This document shows, in pieces, positions 42,890 through 57,487 of a stretch of DNA of 64,000 bases. Numbering within the stretch: position 1 is the stretch's first letter; the number at the start of each line of letters is the position of its first letter. The notes under the pieces are model-generated. The model was not told the DNA's origin. It did no database searches and saw nothing but the letters and a program-made list of their open reading frames with translations. A program made the position numbers and the translations under genes. The stretch is from Gigaspora rosea (taxonomy: Eukaryota; Glomeromycota; Glomeromycetes; Diversisporales; Gigasporaceae): contig QKWP01000820.1 of NCBI GenBank assembly GCA_003550325.1, positions 24,553 through 88,552 of the forward strand, in the 5' to 3' direction.

Positions 42890-45302
42890 ATGAGTCTCTT
42901 ACGTGCTTTAAGTATTTCTCATTTATCCTCAAGTGTTTCTCGTTTATCAGTAACCGTCGAAAGAAGCAAAAATAAAAAAAATGAAAAATCGAATGAAAGA
43001 GGTAATAAATTAATGATATTACATACTGGACATATATTACATATATTTGTAGCACATATGCTGTTAGGCGTGATTCTATATATATATCTGTACAGTGGCT
43101 TTTTTTTTTTACGTACTAGATGACTTCTTTTTTTTTTGGTTTGTAGGTGATGAATTAAAAGAATTAAGAAATAAAATAAAGAATCTGGGTAACAAAATCA
43201 ATAATTTTATGAAAAAAAGGGCCTGTTCTTTAGAAACTGATAGCAATAGTGATAGCGACAAAAGCAACAACTACAACAGCAACAACAATTACAACAGCAA
43301 CAACAGCAACAAACACAGCAGAAATGGTTGTAACAGGCGTAGAGTTACAAAAAGACACCGGGAACTCTCTCTGAGCAAAAAAAAATTATTAAGAGTATAT
43401 ATTATTGTATTATTTTTGATGAAAAAAATAGTACTTTTTTTTAATTTGCTAAATAAATATCGGCAATTATACTATTTAACTTAATCTATATAGATATCGG
43501 TATTTTATATTAATGATCTATCTATTTGTTCGAATTTATTAATATAGAACAATATTATAATTTTACTAACTGGGTTAGAACAATCTAATCAACCTGACCC
43601 ATCTAAGTGTTGGATTGACTTTAAGGATGTGTTTCTTCAAAATGCATTTAAAACAGTAAAATGAGACGTAAAAAGATATCAGGTGGAAGACTATCATATT
43701 TTGAAAATAATAAAGAAATGGCACAGACATCAAAGGGAAAAATATCGCAAGCAACAGAACCCGGAGTCGAACAGTCAAGATCGTGCGAGGATGTGTGAGA
43801 ACAGAAGAATGGAATCAGTAAGCCTTTTTTTTTAGATTATTTATATAAATATCGATACTGCCTTATATAAATATTGGTACTGCCTTATATATTTTTTAAT
43901 TATATAATTTATAGAAAGTTAAACGACGAAAGAAGGGTTTAACCAACTTCAAGAAACTGATAATGAACATTTTAATAACCTTCTTCCTGTTGATATTTCA
44001 AGAAATCAAGCATTAAGGGACATTAAAAAAATAATGGAAAATAGAGCCTATCATAGTGATGAACCTTCGGAAACTGATGAAGATGCAGCCAATAAAGAAC
44101 GTTAACTAGGAATTTATAACATTTATGAAAAAAAAAGACAGACACAACCACGTCGTTAAAGTGGTAAATAAAAAATGGCATTCTACTAGAGTAACTATTT
44201 CTGCATTAAATGTTAGTTCGAATTTCTTAGATAAATATCAGTACTAAATATTTTTTTTAGTTAAGAGAAATCTTGATGGTGTGCGAAATTACTTCTGCAA
44301 CAAAAAACACAAACAAAATAAAAAGACGACATTGGGAAAGTACTAATGTCAACAGCAGTGCTTTACCACCATCTAGGACCCCGAATAGTGTATTTTGCGC
44401 TCATACAATGTAAGGCCTGGTAGTGCACCTGATATTAATTTCCCTGCAGTATCTTCTGGTAATTCCCTTTCGCTTGGTAATTTCCCTTCACCTAGTAATT
44501 CCCTATTGCCTAGTAATTCCTCATCGCCTAGAAATTCCCCATCACCTAGAAATTCCCCAACAACTAGAAATTTCCTAACAACTAGAAATTCTCCAATGTC
44601 TAGGAATTCTTCAACACCTAGAAATTATCCAACATCTAGAAATTCGCCTGTGAAATCGCTTGGTAATTCTCCTTCAAAAGAATCTGGTAATTCTCCTGCC
44701 CCTCTAAAAAAATCCGGTAATGCCGCTGCTGCCTCTAGTTCTGGTAATTCTCCTTCGCCCCAAAAAAAATCAGGTAATACACATGCTCCTACAAAAAAAT
44801 CTAGAAATGCCGCTGCTTCTGTATCAAGATCTGGTAATGCATTTACTATAAATTCTAATAACCATTTCTTGTAGTAACTGGTACAATCTGATTTTTTTTT
44901 GTTATAAATCATGAAGCAGTTATCACTAGTAATGATGCTGATAATGCCAATAAAGGCAAAGCTGTTAGTAAAGGTAAATATATAATATATTTGTTGTTGT
45001 AACTAGTATATGAATTATTATATTAATTAAATTTTCATTTCTTCGATACCTTATATGCAAATATAGAATTTTATAACAATTCACAAGGTATTAATTATAT
45101 TGTTCAGTGATATTTTCGTATTACTGATATTTGATTTATTTTAATCGTTTACATTGGTGCTTATTATTTATTTATTTACAATTTAGAATCCACCGAGCAT
45201 AATCACGATAGTCATATATCTAGGTCAGCAAGTTCACATTATAGTAGAGGTCATTCAAATCATAATGGTGGTTCTAGAACTAGCAAAAAAGTAAAAAATT
45301 AA
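42890..45302 (+). pseudogene. Family C gene, plus-strand copy (unrecognised)
   Basis: Paralogue of the minus-strand gene, transcribed away from it. Exons: 42,890-43,001 (MSLLRALSISHLSSSVSRLS), 43,147-43,394 (coiled coil DELKELRNKIKNLGNKINNF, then an Asn/Ser run), 43,548-43,817 (NNIIILLTGLEQSNQPDPSK ... WHRHQREKYRKQQNPESNSQ, DRARMCENRRMES), 43,915-44,190 (KVKRRK, then after a shift ETDNEHFNNLLPVDISRNQA, RAYHSDEPSETDEDAANKER, and HVVKVVNKKWHS), 44,261 on (LREILMVCEITSATKNTN, then a Ser/Pro repeat region), a segment ending near 44,976 (ADNANKGKAVSK), and a last exon to 45,302 (HDSHISRSASSHYSRGHSNH). Breaks: TGA 43,662-43,664 (Arg codon expected), a one-base shift near 43,930, a stop near 44,103 and a shift near 44,390. 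The conserved core is YHSDE..SETD..A....ER...VVKV..K.W. Function unknown; the basic, Asn- and Ser-rich make-up would suit a nuclear protein. Confidence 0.65.
44440..44850 (+). repeat. Ser/Pro/Asn coding repeat (SPRNS units)
   Basis: About twenty degenerate units such as SPRNS, TPRNY, SGNSPS and KKSGN occupy one frame; at DNA level ctagaaattccccaacaact-type units recur every 18-30 bp. Part of the family C plus-strand gene. The reverse-strand open frame (44,625-44,912) is only its complement. Confidence 0.75.
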
Positions 45303-46011
45303 ATAATTGTTTTTTATATGTTTATTTATAATATATAAATGTATAATATTCTGCGTAATAAATAAAAATAATATATTTTATTAAAATTGTATATTTATAA
45401 AAAAAGCAAGTGGCAGTAAATAAGATAATGTATATTATAAATATTGTTTGTATATAAAGTATACGTATTCACCAAAAATTGGTAACATAACCGGATATAA
45501 AAAATAAAATATCAGCTTCTTATAATATCCCAATATTCATCTTTAATTATCCCGATATTCATCTTTAATTATCCCAATATTCATCTTTAATTATCCCAAT
45601 ATTCATCTTTATTATCCTAATATTCATTTTTAATTATTCCAATATTCTTTTTTAATTAACTGATATTCTTTTTTAATTAACTCGATATTCTATATAAACT
45701 GAATTATATAAAAATGAATATCAGGATGTTATAAATAAATAAAGGATTAGTATCAGGATATTAATATATACTCTTTATTTGTCTTATATTTATCTTATAT
45801 ATTGTACCGATATTCATCCTTTATGTTACTATACATCTGCCAAAAAACTGTAGCAAACCAGATTAAAAGTGGATACATTATGGATTGATATTAGAATATA
45901 AAGAGGTGCCCTTTATTCAGCTGATATTTATTTTGATCTACCGATATTTATCTTTTATATTTTCAATACATACAGCAAAATAGATATATAATTATCATAT
46001 AAAGGATTAGT
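45303..46011. other. AT-rich spacer with a 21-bp minisatellite
   Basis: Six to eight copies of aattatcccaatattcatctt lie at 45,518-45,690. The stretch 45,770-45,890 (ttatttgtcttatatttatc ... ctgccaaaaaactgtagcaa) is duplicated at 46,505-46,625 beyond the SINE. Confidence 0.7.
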
Positions 46012-46028
46012 ATCAGGATATTAATAGA

Positions 46029-46489
46029 AGACCTGCGGGTTGATAGCATAGCGGTTATGCTTCCAGGTCCCCAATCGAAGGTTGCCAGTTCAATACCGCT
46101 TGGTGGTAAATTTGAATTTGATAGTCAGAACCCGATTAGGAATAACCGAAGTCATACAATATGTAAGGTCGGTCCAATGAGGCACGAACTTGATGGCGGC
46201 GTTTCTGTGTAATGAATACGTACCCACAGGAAACAGTACTGAGGTGGCTTGGCCGGTCCTGCAAGAAGTATAAATAATGCGGTGCGGACCCACATTTGGG
46301 CAGCGAAAGACAAGCCGGATAAAGCCTTCATCACAGTAACATTTTTGAGTGGCCAAAGCTCCGACGACGGAGGTCTTCTGGGTGGCGTAAGGCAAGCCGG
46401 TTGGATTATCTGAGTTGGGTTAAGTGGAGGTTGCTCACAAGGAGGGTTACAGAAAAGAGTGCTCAGTCTTAAGATTAAAAAAAAAAAAA
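46029..46489 (+). mobile_element. SINE with tRNA-like head, poly(A) and 17-bp target duplication
   Basis: The head reads TTGATAGCATAGCGGTTATG (A-box-like) and GCCAGTTCAATACCGC (B-box-like), followed by a GC-rich ~350-bp body unlike anything around it and a tail of 17-18 A (46,473-46,490). The 17-bp ATCAGGATATTAATAGA is exact on both sides (46,012-46,028; 46,490-46,506). This is the signature of target-primed reverse transcription by a LINE machinery. The intact repeat and tail imply a young insertion. The two antisense open frames in it (46,090-46,395; 46,152-46,334) are incidental. Confidence 0.93.
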
Positions 46490-46509
46490 ATCAGGATATT
46501 AATAGATAC

Positions 46510-47140
46510 TCTTTATTTGTCTTATATTTATCTTATATGTTGTACCTATATCCATCCTTTATGTTACCATACATCTGCCAAAAAACTGTAGCAAACCAGA
46601 TTAAAAGTGGATACATAATAGATAGATATCGAGATAACAAAAGGATTCCGATATATATCCTTTATATATTTATTGAACCTGTGTTTATTTCAAAAAATTG
46701 AACAAATTTTTACTAATAATAGTAATAACTTACTAAATTTTTTTTAAGATCATCTTTAATAATATCATTAGAAATCATTAATTTTTTATATTTTGGGCTA
46801 AGAAAAAATTAGTATACTACTATTGTGTATACTATCTTCTAATTGGATACAATTCTAGAGGGCCAAATCCTATTTAAAATTTAAATAATATGAGTATTAT
46901 TTTTATCAGAACTATTAGCAACTCTTGAAAAAAAACTTGTAACAATTTTATATTTTTTTCGATTTCTTCTATCTTAAAACTTTTTCAGATTTCATCTTGC
47001 TATTAATAGGATCTAAAAAAATGCCAAAAATAAAAAATATAAAATCTTTAATTTTAGTAGTTAAGATACTTCACAATAATCTAACTTTTTTTAAAAGCTA
47101 AAAATTTTTAAAATTAAAAAATAATAATATATAATTGATG
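46510..47140. other. AT-rich DNA, no gene seen
   Basis: It begins with the second copy of the 45.8-kb duplication. The open frame 46,459-46,701 runs through the SINE tail and is not supported. Confidence 0.5.
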
Positions 47141-47149
47141 ATCTACCAG

Positions 47150-47805
47150 TCAACTGATGCATGATCATAGTGTAACGTGTTGCAAATTACTATGTAAATC
47201 ACTTATAGATGAAATGCCACGATCACCCAAGGAAAAATATTTTTCTTACTAAGTTAATGAGTCATGTCAACTAATTAAAAATTGTAGAGCTCATTGAGAC
47301 GCATTTAACGGTGGTTAGATTATCAAAATCGGCCTAGTAGATGCGGAGATATCATTGAAAAACATTGGGCGACTATATAAAATTCTATGTAAACAAACAT
47401 TTGTTTACATAAAATTTTACATAGTCGCCCAATCGTTTTTTGAAAATAACCCAGCATCTACTGGGCCAATTTCGATAATCTCACCACCGTTAGATGGGTA
47501 TCGACGAGCTCTACAACTTTCAATTAATTGGCATAATTCATTAACTTAGTAAAAAAATATTTTTCCTTGGGTGATCGTGACATTTCTGCTATAATAATCT
47601 ATATTATAGGTAGAAATGTCATGATTACAGTACCCAAGAAAAACTATTTTTTTTACTGAGTTAATGAATCATGCCAATTAATTTAAAGTTGTAGAGCTCA
47701 TTATGATGAATCTAAAGAGGTGAGATCATCAAAATTGGCCCAGTAGATGCTAAGTTATCTTCAAAAAACGATTGGGCGACTATGTAAAATTTTATGTAAA
47801 CTAGC
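47150..47805. mobile_element. Long-inverted-repeat element, triple-arm
   Basis: An arm of about 200 bp (tagagctcattgagacgcat ... ggcctagtagatgcggagat ... gggcgactatataaaattct) is followed, after a centre at aacaaacatttgtttac (47,403), by its inverse up to about 47,600, and then by a third, direct arm (47,607-47,805) ending in ttgggcgactatgtaaaatt. The left ~50 bp (ccagtcaactgatgcatgat) recurs inverted near 62,455-62,480. Each arm resembles a full MITE, so this may be nested copies. Confidence 0.75.
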
Positions 47806-47810
47806 TAGTA

Positions 47811-50678
47811 CTATTTTCCAGTACCACGTTTTCTATTTATAAAAAATATGAATAGTAATATGTATATTTATTATATATATAAGCATATATAATATGTATA
47901 AATGGTAATGTTTTTTGATTTTATGTTGCATTTAGTAATAATCTTGTATTGTAAAAGTTATTGGTATAGGTTAATTTGTATAGAATAAAGTGTATATTAA
48001 AAAAATATATATAATGATAGTTACTAGTATTAGTAGTTGAATCTGGTATGATAGATTATTTGAGGTGATTGCTCATAATTTGATCTAAGGTTTGGAGTTC
48101 TTTATTGCACATAAGTTTTCTAATATATAGTAATTTGTATTCAAAAACTTTTATGCTTTATATTATAGAAAGTATAAAAAGTATGAAAGTAATAGCTAAT
48201 TAAATAAAATAATTTCAGATTTAAAATATTTAAGTTGTATTATAAATAAATTTATTTACTATAAGTATAAATAAAATGCTATTGATATCCTTGGTAAAAG
48301 CCAAAATTTAAAATCTATATTTTGAAATAATTTTCCAAAAACTAACACTTATACTACTAAATAAAATATAAGAGTGTTATTTTAAATTTTGGTTCAAATT
48401 AACAGTATTTATTATATCAATTCAAATAACCTTAATTTATTGAATTAAATATATTGGCAAGAGTTAGATTAGCACAAATAAAAAGTTAAAAAGAAATAAA
48501 TAAATTATTTTAGATACTTTAATTAAAAAGAATAAATATGACTTATTATGTGATAAAAGAATGCTAGTAAGCCAAAAGTGCTAAAAAATATTTTTGAAAA
48601 AAATTTTTTACAAATTATATTTGATATTCTAATGATATAGTAGATAAGGTGAAGATGGTTTGTATTGGGATAGAATGTTGTGATATTTATTATAGGTATT
48701 GTAAAAATTTAGTTAAAAATTTGTGTGATATTCTAATAACAATGAAAGGTGAATTAGTTGTATTGGAAGTATTATTTATTACTATAAAAGATTTTGTTAC
48801 AAACTTACTTGTACATAATACATAATTAAGGTTGTTAATTTAGATTGAAATTGTGATTTTTATTATGAATTACTAAAAAAATCTTGTTTTAAAAACCTCT
48901 TATTATTTAGTAACTACAGAATGTAAATCAATTTGCATTAAGAATATTATTAGTTATTATAAAAAATTTTATTACAAAACTTACTTATTATTATAAATTA
49001 GCTATTGTAGTTTATATAGTTTTACTATAAAAAATTTACTACAGAACCAATGATATATATATAATTATAGAAATGCTATTGTGGTTTATATAAAAAATTA
49101 ATGCAAAACTTGGTACAGTAATAATAAAAAAGGTGAGTTAAAATTATTGTAATTTTTATCATAAATGACTTAAAAATTTGGGTACAAACCTGCCCAACAG
49201 ATCATATGTTTTAAGATTAAGTTTGTATTAAAATTATTATAGTTTCTATGAATTACTGTAAAATTTTTATACCAAACTTGTTTGCTATTCTAATAATTAG
49301 TTAGGATAAGTTAGTTTGTGTTGGAATTATTATTATTATGAGCTACTAGTATAAACCTTGCTATTCTGAACATATATTTTAGTTAATTTAATATTAAAGA
49401 TATAAAATGCACATAATGAATAAAAGTTGATTTTTTTTATAAGTGCATATTTTGAAAATAAATAGCATTTTACTATGTTAATTATAAATCAAAAAAATAA
49501 ATGAGATTCTTTGGTTTTAATTTCAATTAATAATTTTGACAGAAATAAATGATATATCATTTTCAAATGAAATTTGTATTAACTTTATTCCATTTTTTGA
49601 TAAATTTGAAATAATTTATTTATGGAAGTCTCTAAATACTCCCATTTCAATTTCCAATTTCAAAATTTTTGATATACAAAATATTTTTTATTATATTTAT
49701 TTAGGTTTATTCTTATAACAAATTAATTATAATCAGTTTTTTTTCTTTCTATGATTATAAAAGAGAAAATAAAAATCAGCTTTTTCATAAAATCATTATA
49801 ATTCAATTTAATAAAAATTGCATCATAAATTTTTTTTAGTATATAGTGAATTTGTAATATTTATAAATATTTACATACATTCAATTGCTAAAAAATCATG
49901 TACTAATAATATGAGTTTCAATTTTCTTTTTTTTTAATTTTAATTAAAAAAATTTTACCTTTACCATAATGCTTTAATTTCCAGTAGGGTATTTTAAAAA
50001 AATTCTTATGCAAAAACTATTTTGGTTAAATATTTTTTTTTGATATTTTTTATAAAATCAGGCTAATTATATTATCAGAATTTTTTAGTGTGTTTTAAAT
50101 TTTGTAATATTTGCCTTTTTTGTATCTGGGTTTGGTATTTTTAGTACTCGATTTTTTTAGAATCGTATATTAATCAAAGATTAATCAAATTTAATTTTAT
50201 AAGAATATAAGTTTGAGTGGGTGGTATTATATAACGGGTAAAATTTTTAATATATTTATATATAATGAATATCTTTTTTCATGAATATTGACATTCTCAT
50301 GAAATCATCTAGTCAGATTAGTATTGGAATTTTTTAGCCCATTTCGAATTTCGTAATGTCTGCCTTTTTTAGTATCTGATTTCGGTATTTTTAGTACTTG
50401 ATTTTTTAGTACGGTATTTTTTTTTTAATATTTAAACAACATAAGTTCGCATGGAGGGTGGGTCTGTATCCAATCTAAATCTATATTTAAATTTAAATTT
50501 AAAACTAAAACTAAATCTAAATCTATTAGAAATCTATTAGAAATCTATTTAGAAACAGAGTATTAAAAAAATGGAAGAATTTTTTTCCTAATTTGTTTAA
50601 AAAAATCTAACAAAAAAGGTTAATCTTCGAACCAGAACCTTCGCGAAGATTACTATATTCTTACCATTTTCTACCAAT
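47811..50678. repeat. Long non-coding repeat, copy 1 (2.9 kb)
   Basis: It starts ccagtaccacgttttctatt and ends ggttaatcttcgaaccagaa ... ttcttaccattttctac. A second full copy is 59,110-62,131 and a partial copy is 55,757-57,487. There is no open frame longer than about 60 codons conserved among copies and no recognisable protein. Short TAAATTTAAAT/AAATCTATTTAG simple repeats lie near its right end (50,470-50,545). Superfamily unknown. Confidence 0.8.
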
Positions 50679-51229
50679 CATAGGATTTAACCATGCTGGT
50701 AAAGAATGTGTAACTATACCCAGTTTTCGCAAAATCCTTTTTAGTAGGCGTAATGACATAGGTAGATTATTGTATCATTGTGATGTAATTGTGAACAGCA
50801 AATGTTAGTGCTACAGTATCTATATACTTAAATAGACTATTTTAACGGTGGTTTTTAATTTACTCGAACTAGTTATGCATGGCATCAGCCGTTCTTATAA
50901 TGTTCATAATGTTATATAAATAGCAAACTTCCCTTACTTGCATCAAAGAAACTTGATTTTTAAAAGCGATTTTTTTTTAAGAATAACAATTGCGATGGGA
51001 AAATCAATTAAATAAATTATCTTTAAAAAGGCAATATTTAACCAATCCAAGTTAATTTATCACAATTTCAAATGCCCGAACGTCTCCGCAGTCGTTATTT
51101 TTAAACAAACCAGGTATATAATGAAAATTTTCAGGCTTTTTTAGATATTAAGTGAGTTATACTGTACGTAACAGGTAATATCGTACCTGATATCAGATGC
51201 GTATTTGATCTTGACGTTGTTAAACAAGT
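50679..51229. other. Upstream region of the aldehyde dehydrogenase gene
   Basis: AT-rich with no gene. It contains the promoter of the next gene. Confidence 0.5.
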
Positions 51230-51292
51230 ATATAAATATCGATATCTAACGGAAAATTCTACATCTATTTACTTCTTCGTTCCTTAAACAAT
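51230..51292 (+). promoter_or_regulatory. TATA box region and leader of the ALDH gene
   Basis: The sequence agtatataaatatcgatatc (TATAAATA) lies about 60 bp before the ATG, and a pyrimidine-rich stretch (ttacttcttcgttcctt) lies just before it. The position fits a core promoter with a short leader. Pattern-based. Confidence 0.5.
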
Positions 51293-53603
<2,311 letters not shown>

Positions 53604-53807
53604 ATGTGAATTGGTAAATAATGATTCAAATGCAAGTAAGATAGTTTTTTTTTTTTTTACTGAAAACTTTAAATATAGCTAGTATAGTTGCTTTTTTTTT
53701 TAGTCGAAATCTCTTTTTGTTTACTTGAACATGTAAGTTTTTGTAAATAAATTCACATTCACTTATTATAAGATTTAAAGTTTAACATTTGGTTTTTACT
53801 GCTTTAA
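53604..53807. other. 3' flank of the ALDH gene
   Basis: T-rich tracts (53,646-53,660; 53,693-53,702) and aataaa-type signals (gtaaataaattc near 53,740) could serve 3'-end formation. Nothing else seen. Confidence 0.4.
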
Positions 53808-53859
53808 ATAATTTGTTAACATAAACAAAATATTAAAGGGTTTCAGAATTAAAGTGAAA

Positions 53860-54184
53860 GAGTTTTACTAAAACGCACCTATGGTGTTTTACACTATGTT
53901 ACACAAAACTATTAGAATAGCCAATCAAAATTTAAGATCAGGTGTAACAAAAAATTTCGTTTTTAAAAAAAACAAAATTTTGCTTTGGGGCTCTAATAAA
54001 AAAAATTTCTTGCTAAATTTTGTATATACTAATGCCCCGATAAAATCCCAGGCCTTACCCTAACCCTAAAGTAATTAAAAATGTATTTTTTGTTTTGTAA
54101 AAATTTATTTTTTTAGTTACACGGATTTGCAAATCTAATTTACCTATGGTGGTAAACCACCATAAGTGCGTTTTATAATAATTG
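53860..54184. mobile_element. 325-bp MITE with 8-bp target duplication and empty site
   Basis: Ends GAGTTTTACTAAAACGCACC then TATGGTG left, and (inverted) CAATTATTATAAAACGCACT then TATGGTG right. AAGTGAAA flanks both sides (53,852-53,859; 54,185-54,192) and occurs once at the empty site near 57,534-57,541, so insertion and duplication length are read directly. 8 bp fits hAT. The interior carries ccttaccctaaccctaaagt, the complement of telomere-like repeats. The open frame 53,881-54,063 in it is incidental. Confidence 0.9.
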
Positions 54185-54673
54185 AAGTGAAAAATCTAAT
54201 TTTGATAAAAGTAGATGACGTATCATTTTCAAATGAGCGATATATCAACTTTATTTCATTTTCCAAAAAGTTTTTTTTTTTTATTTTTTAAGGAGGCGCC
54301 AAGTTTACTAAATATTATGATATTTGTTACATAGATGAGTGTTTTCGGCAAAATTTATTTATTTCGTTAAATGAGAGTCTCTAAACACTCCCATTTCATT
54401 TTCCGATTTCAAATAGATTCTTTGTATAAAATTTAGAAATTTTATTCTTGAATGCTTACTAAATTATAAGCTTATGTCAACTTGACGAAAAAAAGGTTTC
54501 GGATAAGCATAGTATTTATGTGAATACTAAAATATTTTTACATTAAGAATCTTAAATTTGATATTCGCAATCATATTACCAGTTACATTATACGTATAGA
54601 AACATGAATAATAATAGCAATTTTTCAAGCTCAATTAATTGATTGGTGGCGCAGCCACAATTGGTCAATTATA

Positions 54674-54885
54674 GCGGTTTGCAAAAAGGTATAGCACTGT
54701 GATTTCGTGATGTTAGCAGAAAATTTCTGAGATTTTAATTCCCTACTGATCATAATTTCAATCAATAACGTTCATGTTTTATTCGAAATCTTTAAAATTC
54801 TTCAAGAGTCCTGATTTCTCTGAATTACATGTTGTCATGATCTGCAGAGGTCACACCTTTTTGCAAACCGCAGTTTTGTGTTAGA
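54674..54885. mobile_element. MITE with GCGGTTTGCAAAAAGGT ends (copy 1)
   Basis: The left end agcggtttgcaaaaaggtat and the right end cacctttttgcaaaccgca are inverted, about 210 bp apart. The interior is non-coding. The target duplication is not clear. Confidence 0.8.
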
Positions 54886-55756
54886 TTCTGTTTAAAAAAT
54901 CAAGTTACACCAGTGAAAGAAAATTGCAATTATTTCATCATTAGTTGGGGTTTCAATTATTAATTTTAAATGATATTAATTGATTTTTCGGCAGGCCTGA
55001 ATAATAGTAGTATACGCTATTATATTTTATAGTTTATATTTTATTGTTTTACTTGTTACCCAAATTCTTTCGCTCAATATAATAATATTTTGTAGTTACG
55101 GCTTTTAACATAATAGAAGGGCAGTCAATATTATTCTGTCATTTGAATAAAATTATCAATGTTAGCCAATGACAAAATATCTATATGACCTTTGTGACCT
55201 ATTTGGTCATAACAAAGGGTGTTATGGGTTATGGCATTTTTAAATATACCAAGAATCATAGTAAAAAATTTTTTATTAGCATCTATAAATATGACAAAAG
55301 TCATATGATATAGCCAGTAAAAAAAAGGTATGACTTAGGTCACGGCCAACGAAGTTTCAAGTGTTAACCAGAAAAAAGTGCGTCATTTTCTTATCATTTT
55401 CTATTGCCATGAAATGTTAATCGTATAGATATTAAATTACGTACTACATAAATTTGGCGAAAATTAGTAGTGTTCTCGAAAATTATTAGTGGCGTATTTT
55501 TATAACCATTCTATTTATAGTAGTAAAATTTTTAAAGACTATATTATTCAAAACCATTAAATTTGCTAGAGTTACACGAAACCTTTTATTGTGATTGGTT
55601 GATATCATATAATCATCATATCATATGGATACCCGATCTTTTAAATGCATTTGTTTCTTATTAACTGTTAAATATATTTTAACCAAATCTTAATAATTTT
55701 ACCACCATTAAAATTAGAAAGACCTATTCTAGAACTTTACTTAGAACTAGCAAGTA

Positions 55757-57487
55757 TTCTTTTCCAGTACCACGTTTTATATTTATAAGATATGATTAGT
55801 AATATATATATTTATTATATATGTTAGCATATATAATATGTATAAATGGTAATGTTTTTTGATTTTATGTTGCATTTAGTAATAATCTTGTGTTGTAAAA
55901 GTTATTGGTATAGGTTAATTTGTATAGAATAAAGTGTATATTAAAAATATATATAATGATGTGTGTATATGGTTACTAGTGTTAGTAGTTGAATCTGGTA
56001 AGATAGATTATTTGAGGTAATTGCTCATAATTTGATCTAAGGTTTGGAGTTCTTTATTGCACATAGGTTTTCTAATATTTAGTAATTTGTATTTAAAAAC
56101 TTTTATGCTTTATATTATAGAAAGTATAGAAAGTATGAAAGTAATAGCTAATTAAATAAAATAATTTCAGATTTAAAAATATTTAAGTTGCATTATAAAT
56201 AATTTTATTTACTACAAGTATAATAAAATGCTATTGGTATTCTTGGTAAAGACCAAAATTTAAAATCTATATTTTGAAATAATTTTTCAAAAACTAACAC
56301 TTATACTACTAAATAAAGTATAAGAGTGTTATTTTGAATTTTGGTTCAAATTCAGTATTTATTATATCAATTCAAATAACTTTAATTTATTGAATTAAAT
56401 ATATTGGCAAGAGTTAGGTTAGCACAAATAAAAAGATAAAAAGAGATAAATAAATTATTTTAGATACTTCAATTAAAAAGAATAGATATAACCTATTATG
56501 TGGTAAAAGAATGCTAGTAAGCCAAAAGTGCTAAAAAATATTTTTGAAAAAATTTTTTTACAAATTATATTTGATATTCTAATGATATAAAGTAGATAAG
56601 GTGAAGATGGTTTGTATTGTGATAGAATATTGTAATATCTATTATACGTATTGTAAAAATTTAGTTAAAAAATTTGTATGTTATTCTAGTAACAATAAAA
56701 GGTGAGTTAGTTGTATTGAAAGTATTATTTATTACTATAAAAGATTTTGTTACAAACTTACTTGTACATAATACATAATTAAAGTTGTTAATTTAGAATG
56801 AAATTGTGATTTTTATTATGAATTACTAAAAAAATCTTGGTTTAAAAACCTTTTATTATTTAGTAACTACAGAATGTAAATCAATTTGCATTAAGAATAT
56901 TATTAGTTATTATAAAAAATTTTATTACAAAACTTACTTATTATTATAAATTATCTATTGTGGTTTATATAATTTTACTATAAAAAATTTACTACAGAAA
57001 CAATGATATATATATAATTATAGAATTAACTATTGTGGTTTATATAAAAATTAATGCAAAACTTGGTAATAATAAAAAAGATGAGTTAAAATTATTGTAA
57101 TTTTTATTATAAATTACTTAAAAAATTTGGTTACAAACCTACCCAACAGATCATATGTTTTAAGATTAAGTTTGTATTAAAATTATTATAGTTTCTATGA
57201 ATTACTGTAAAATTTTTATACCAAACTTGTTTGCTATTCTAATAATTAGTTAGGGTAAGTTAGTTTGTGTTGGAATTATTATTATTATGAGCTACTAGTA
57301 TAAACTTTACTATTCTGAACATATATTTTAATTAATTTAATATTAAAGATACAAAATGCACATAATGAATAAAAGTTAATTTTTTTTATAAGTGCATATT
57401 TTGAAAATAAATAGCATTTTACTATGTTAATTATAAATCAAAAAAATAAATGAGATTCTTTGGTTTTAATTTCAATTATTTAATTTA
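55757..57487. repeat. Long non-coding repeat, partial copy
   Basis: Matches 47,811-49,535 and 59,110-60,841, starting at the same point (ttccagtaccacgtttta), and is cut off by the n join. It is closer to the 59-kb copy than to the 47-kb copy. Confidence 0.85.

Noticed and set aside
46090-46395. 101- and 60-codon minus-strand open frames
   Set aside because: They lie inside the SINE body, are antisense to it and overlap each other in different frames; open only because the SINE is GC-rich.
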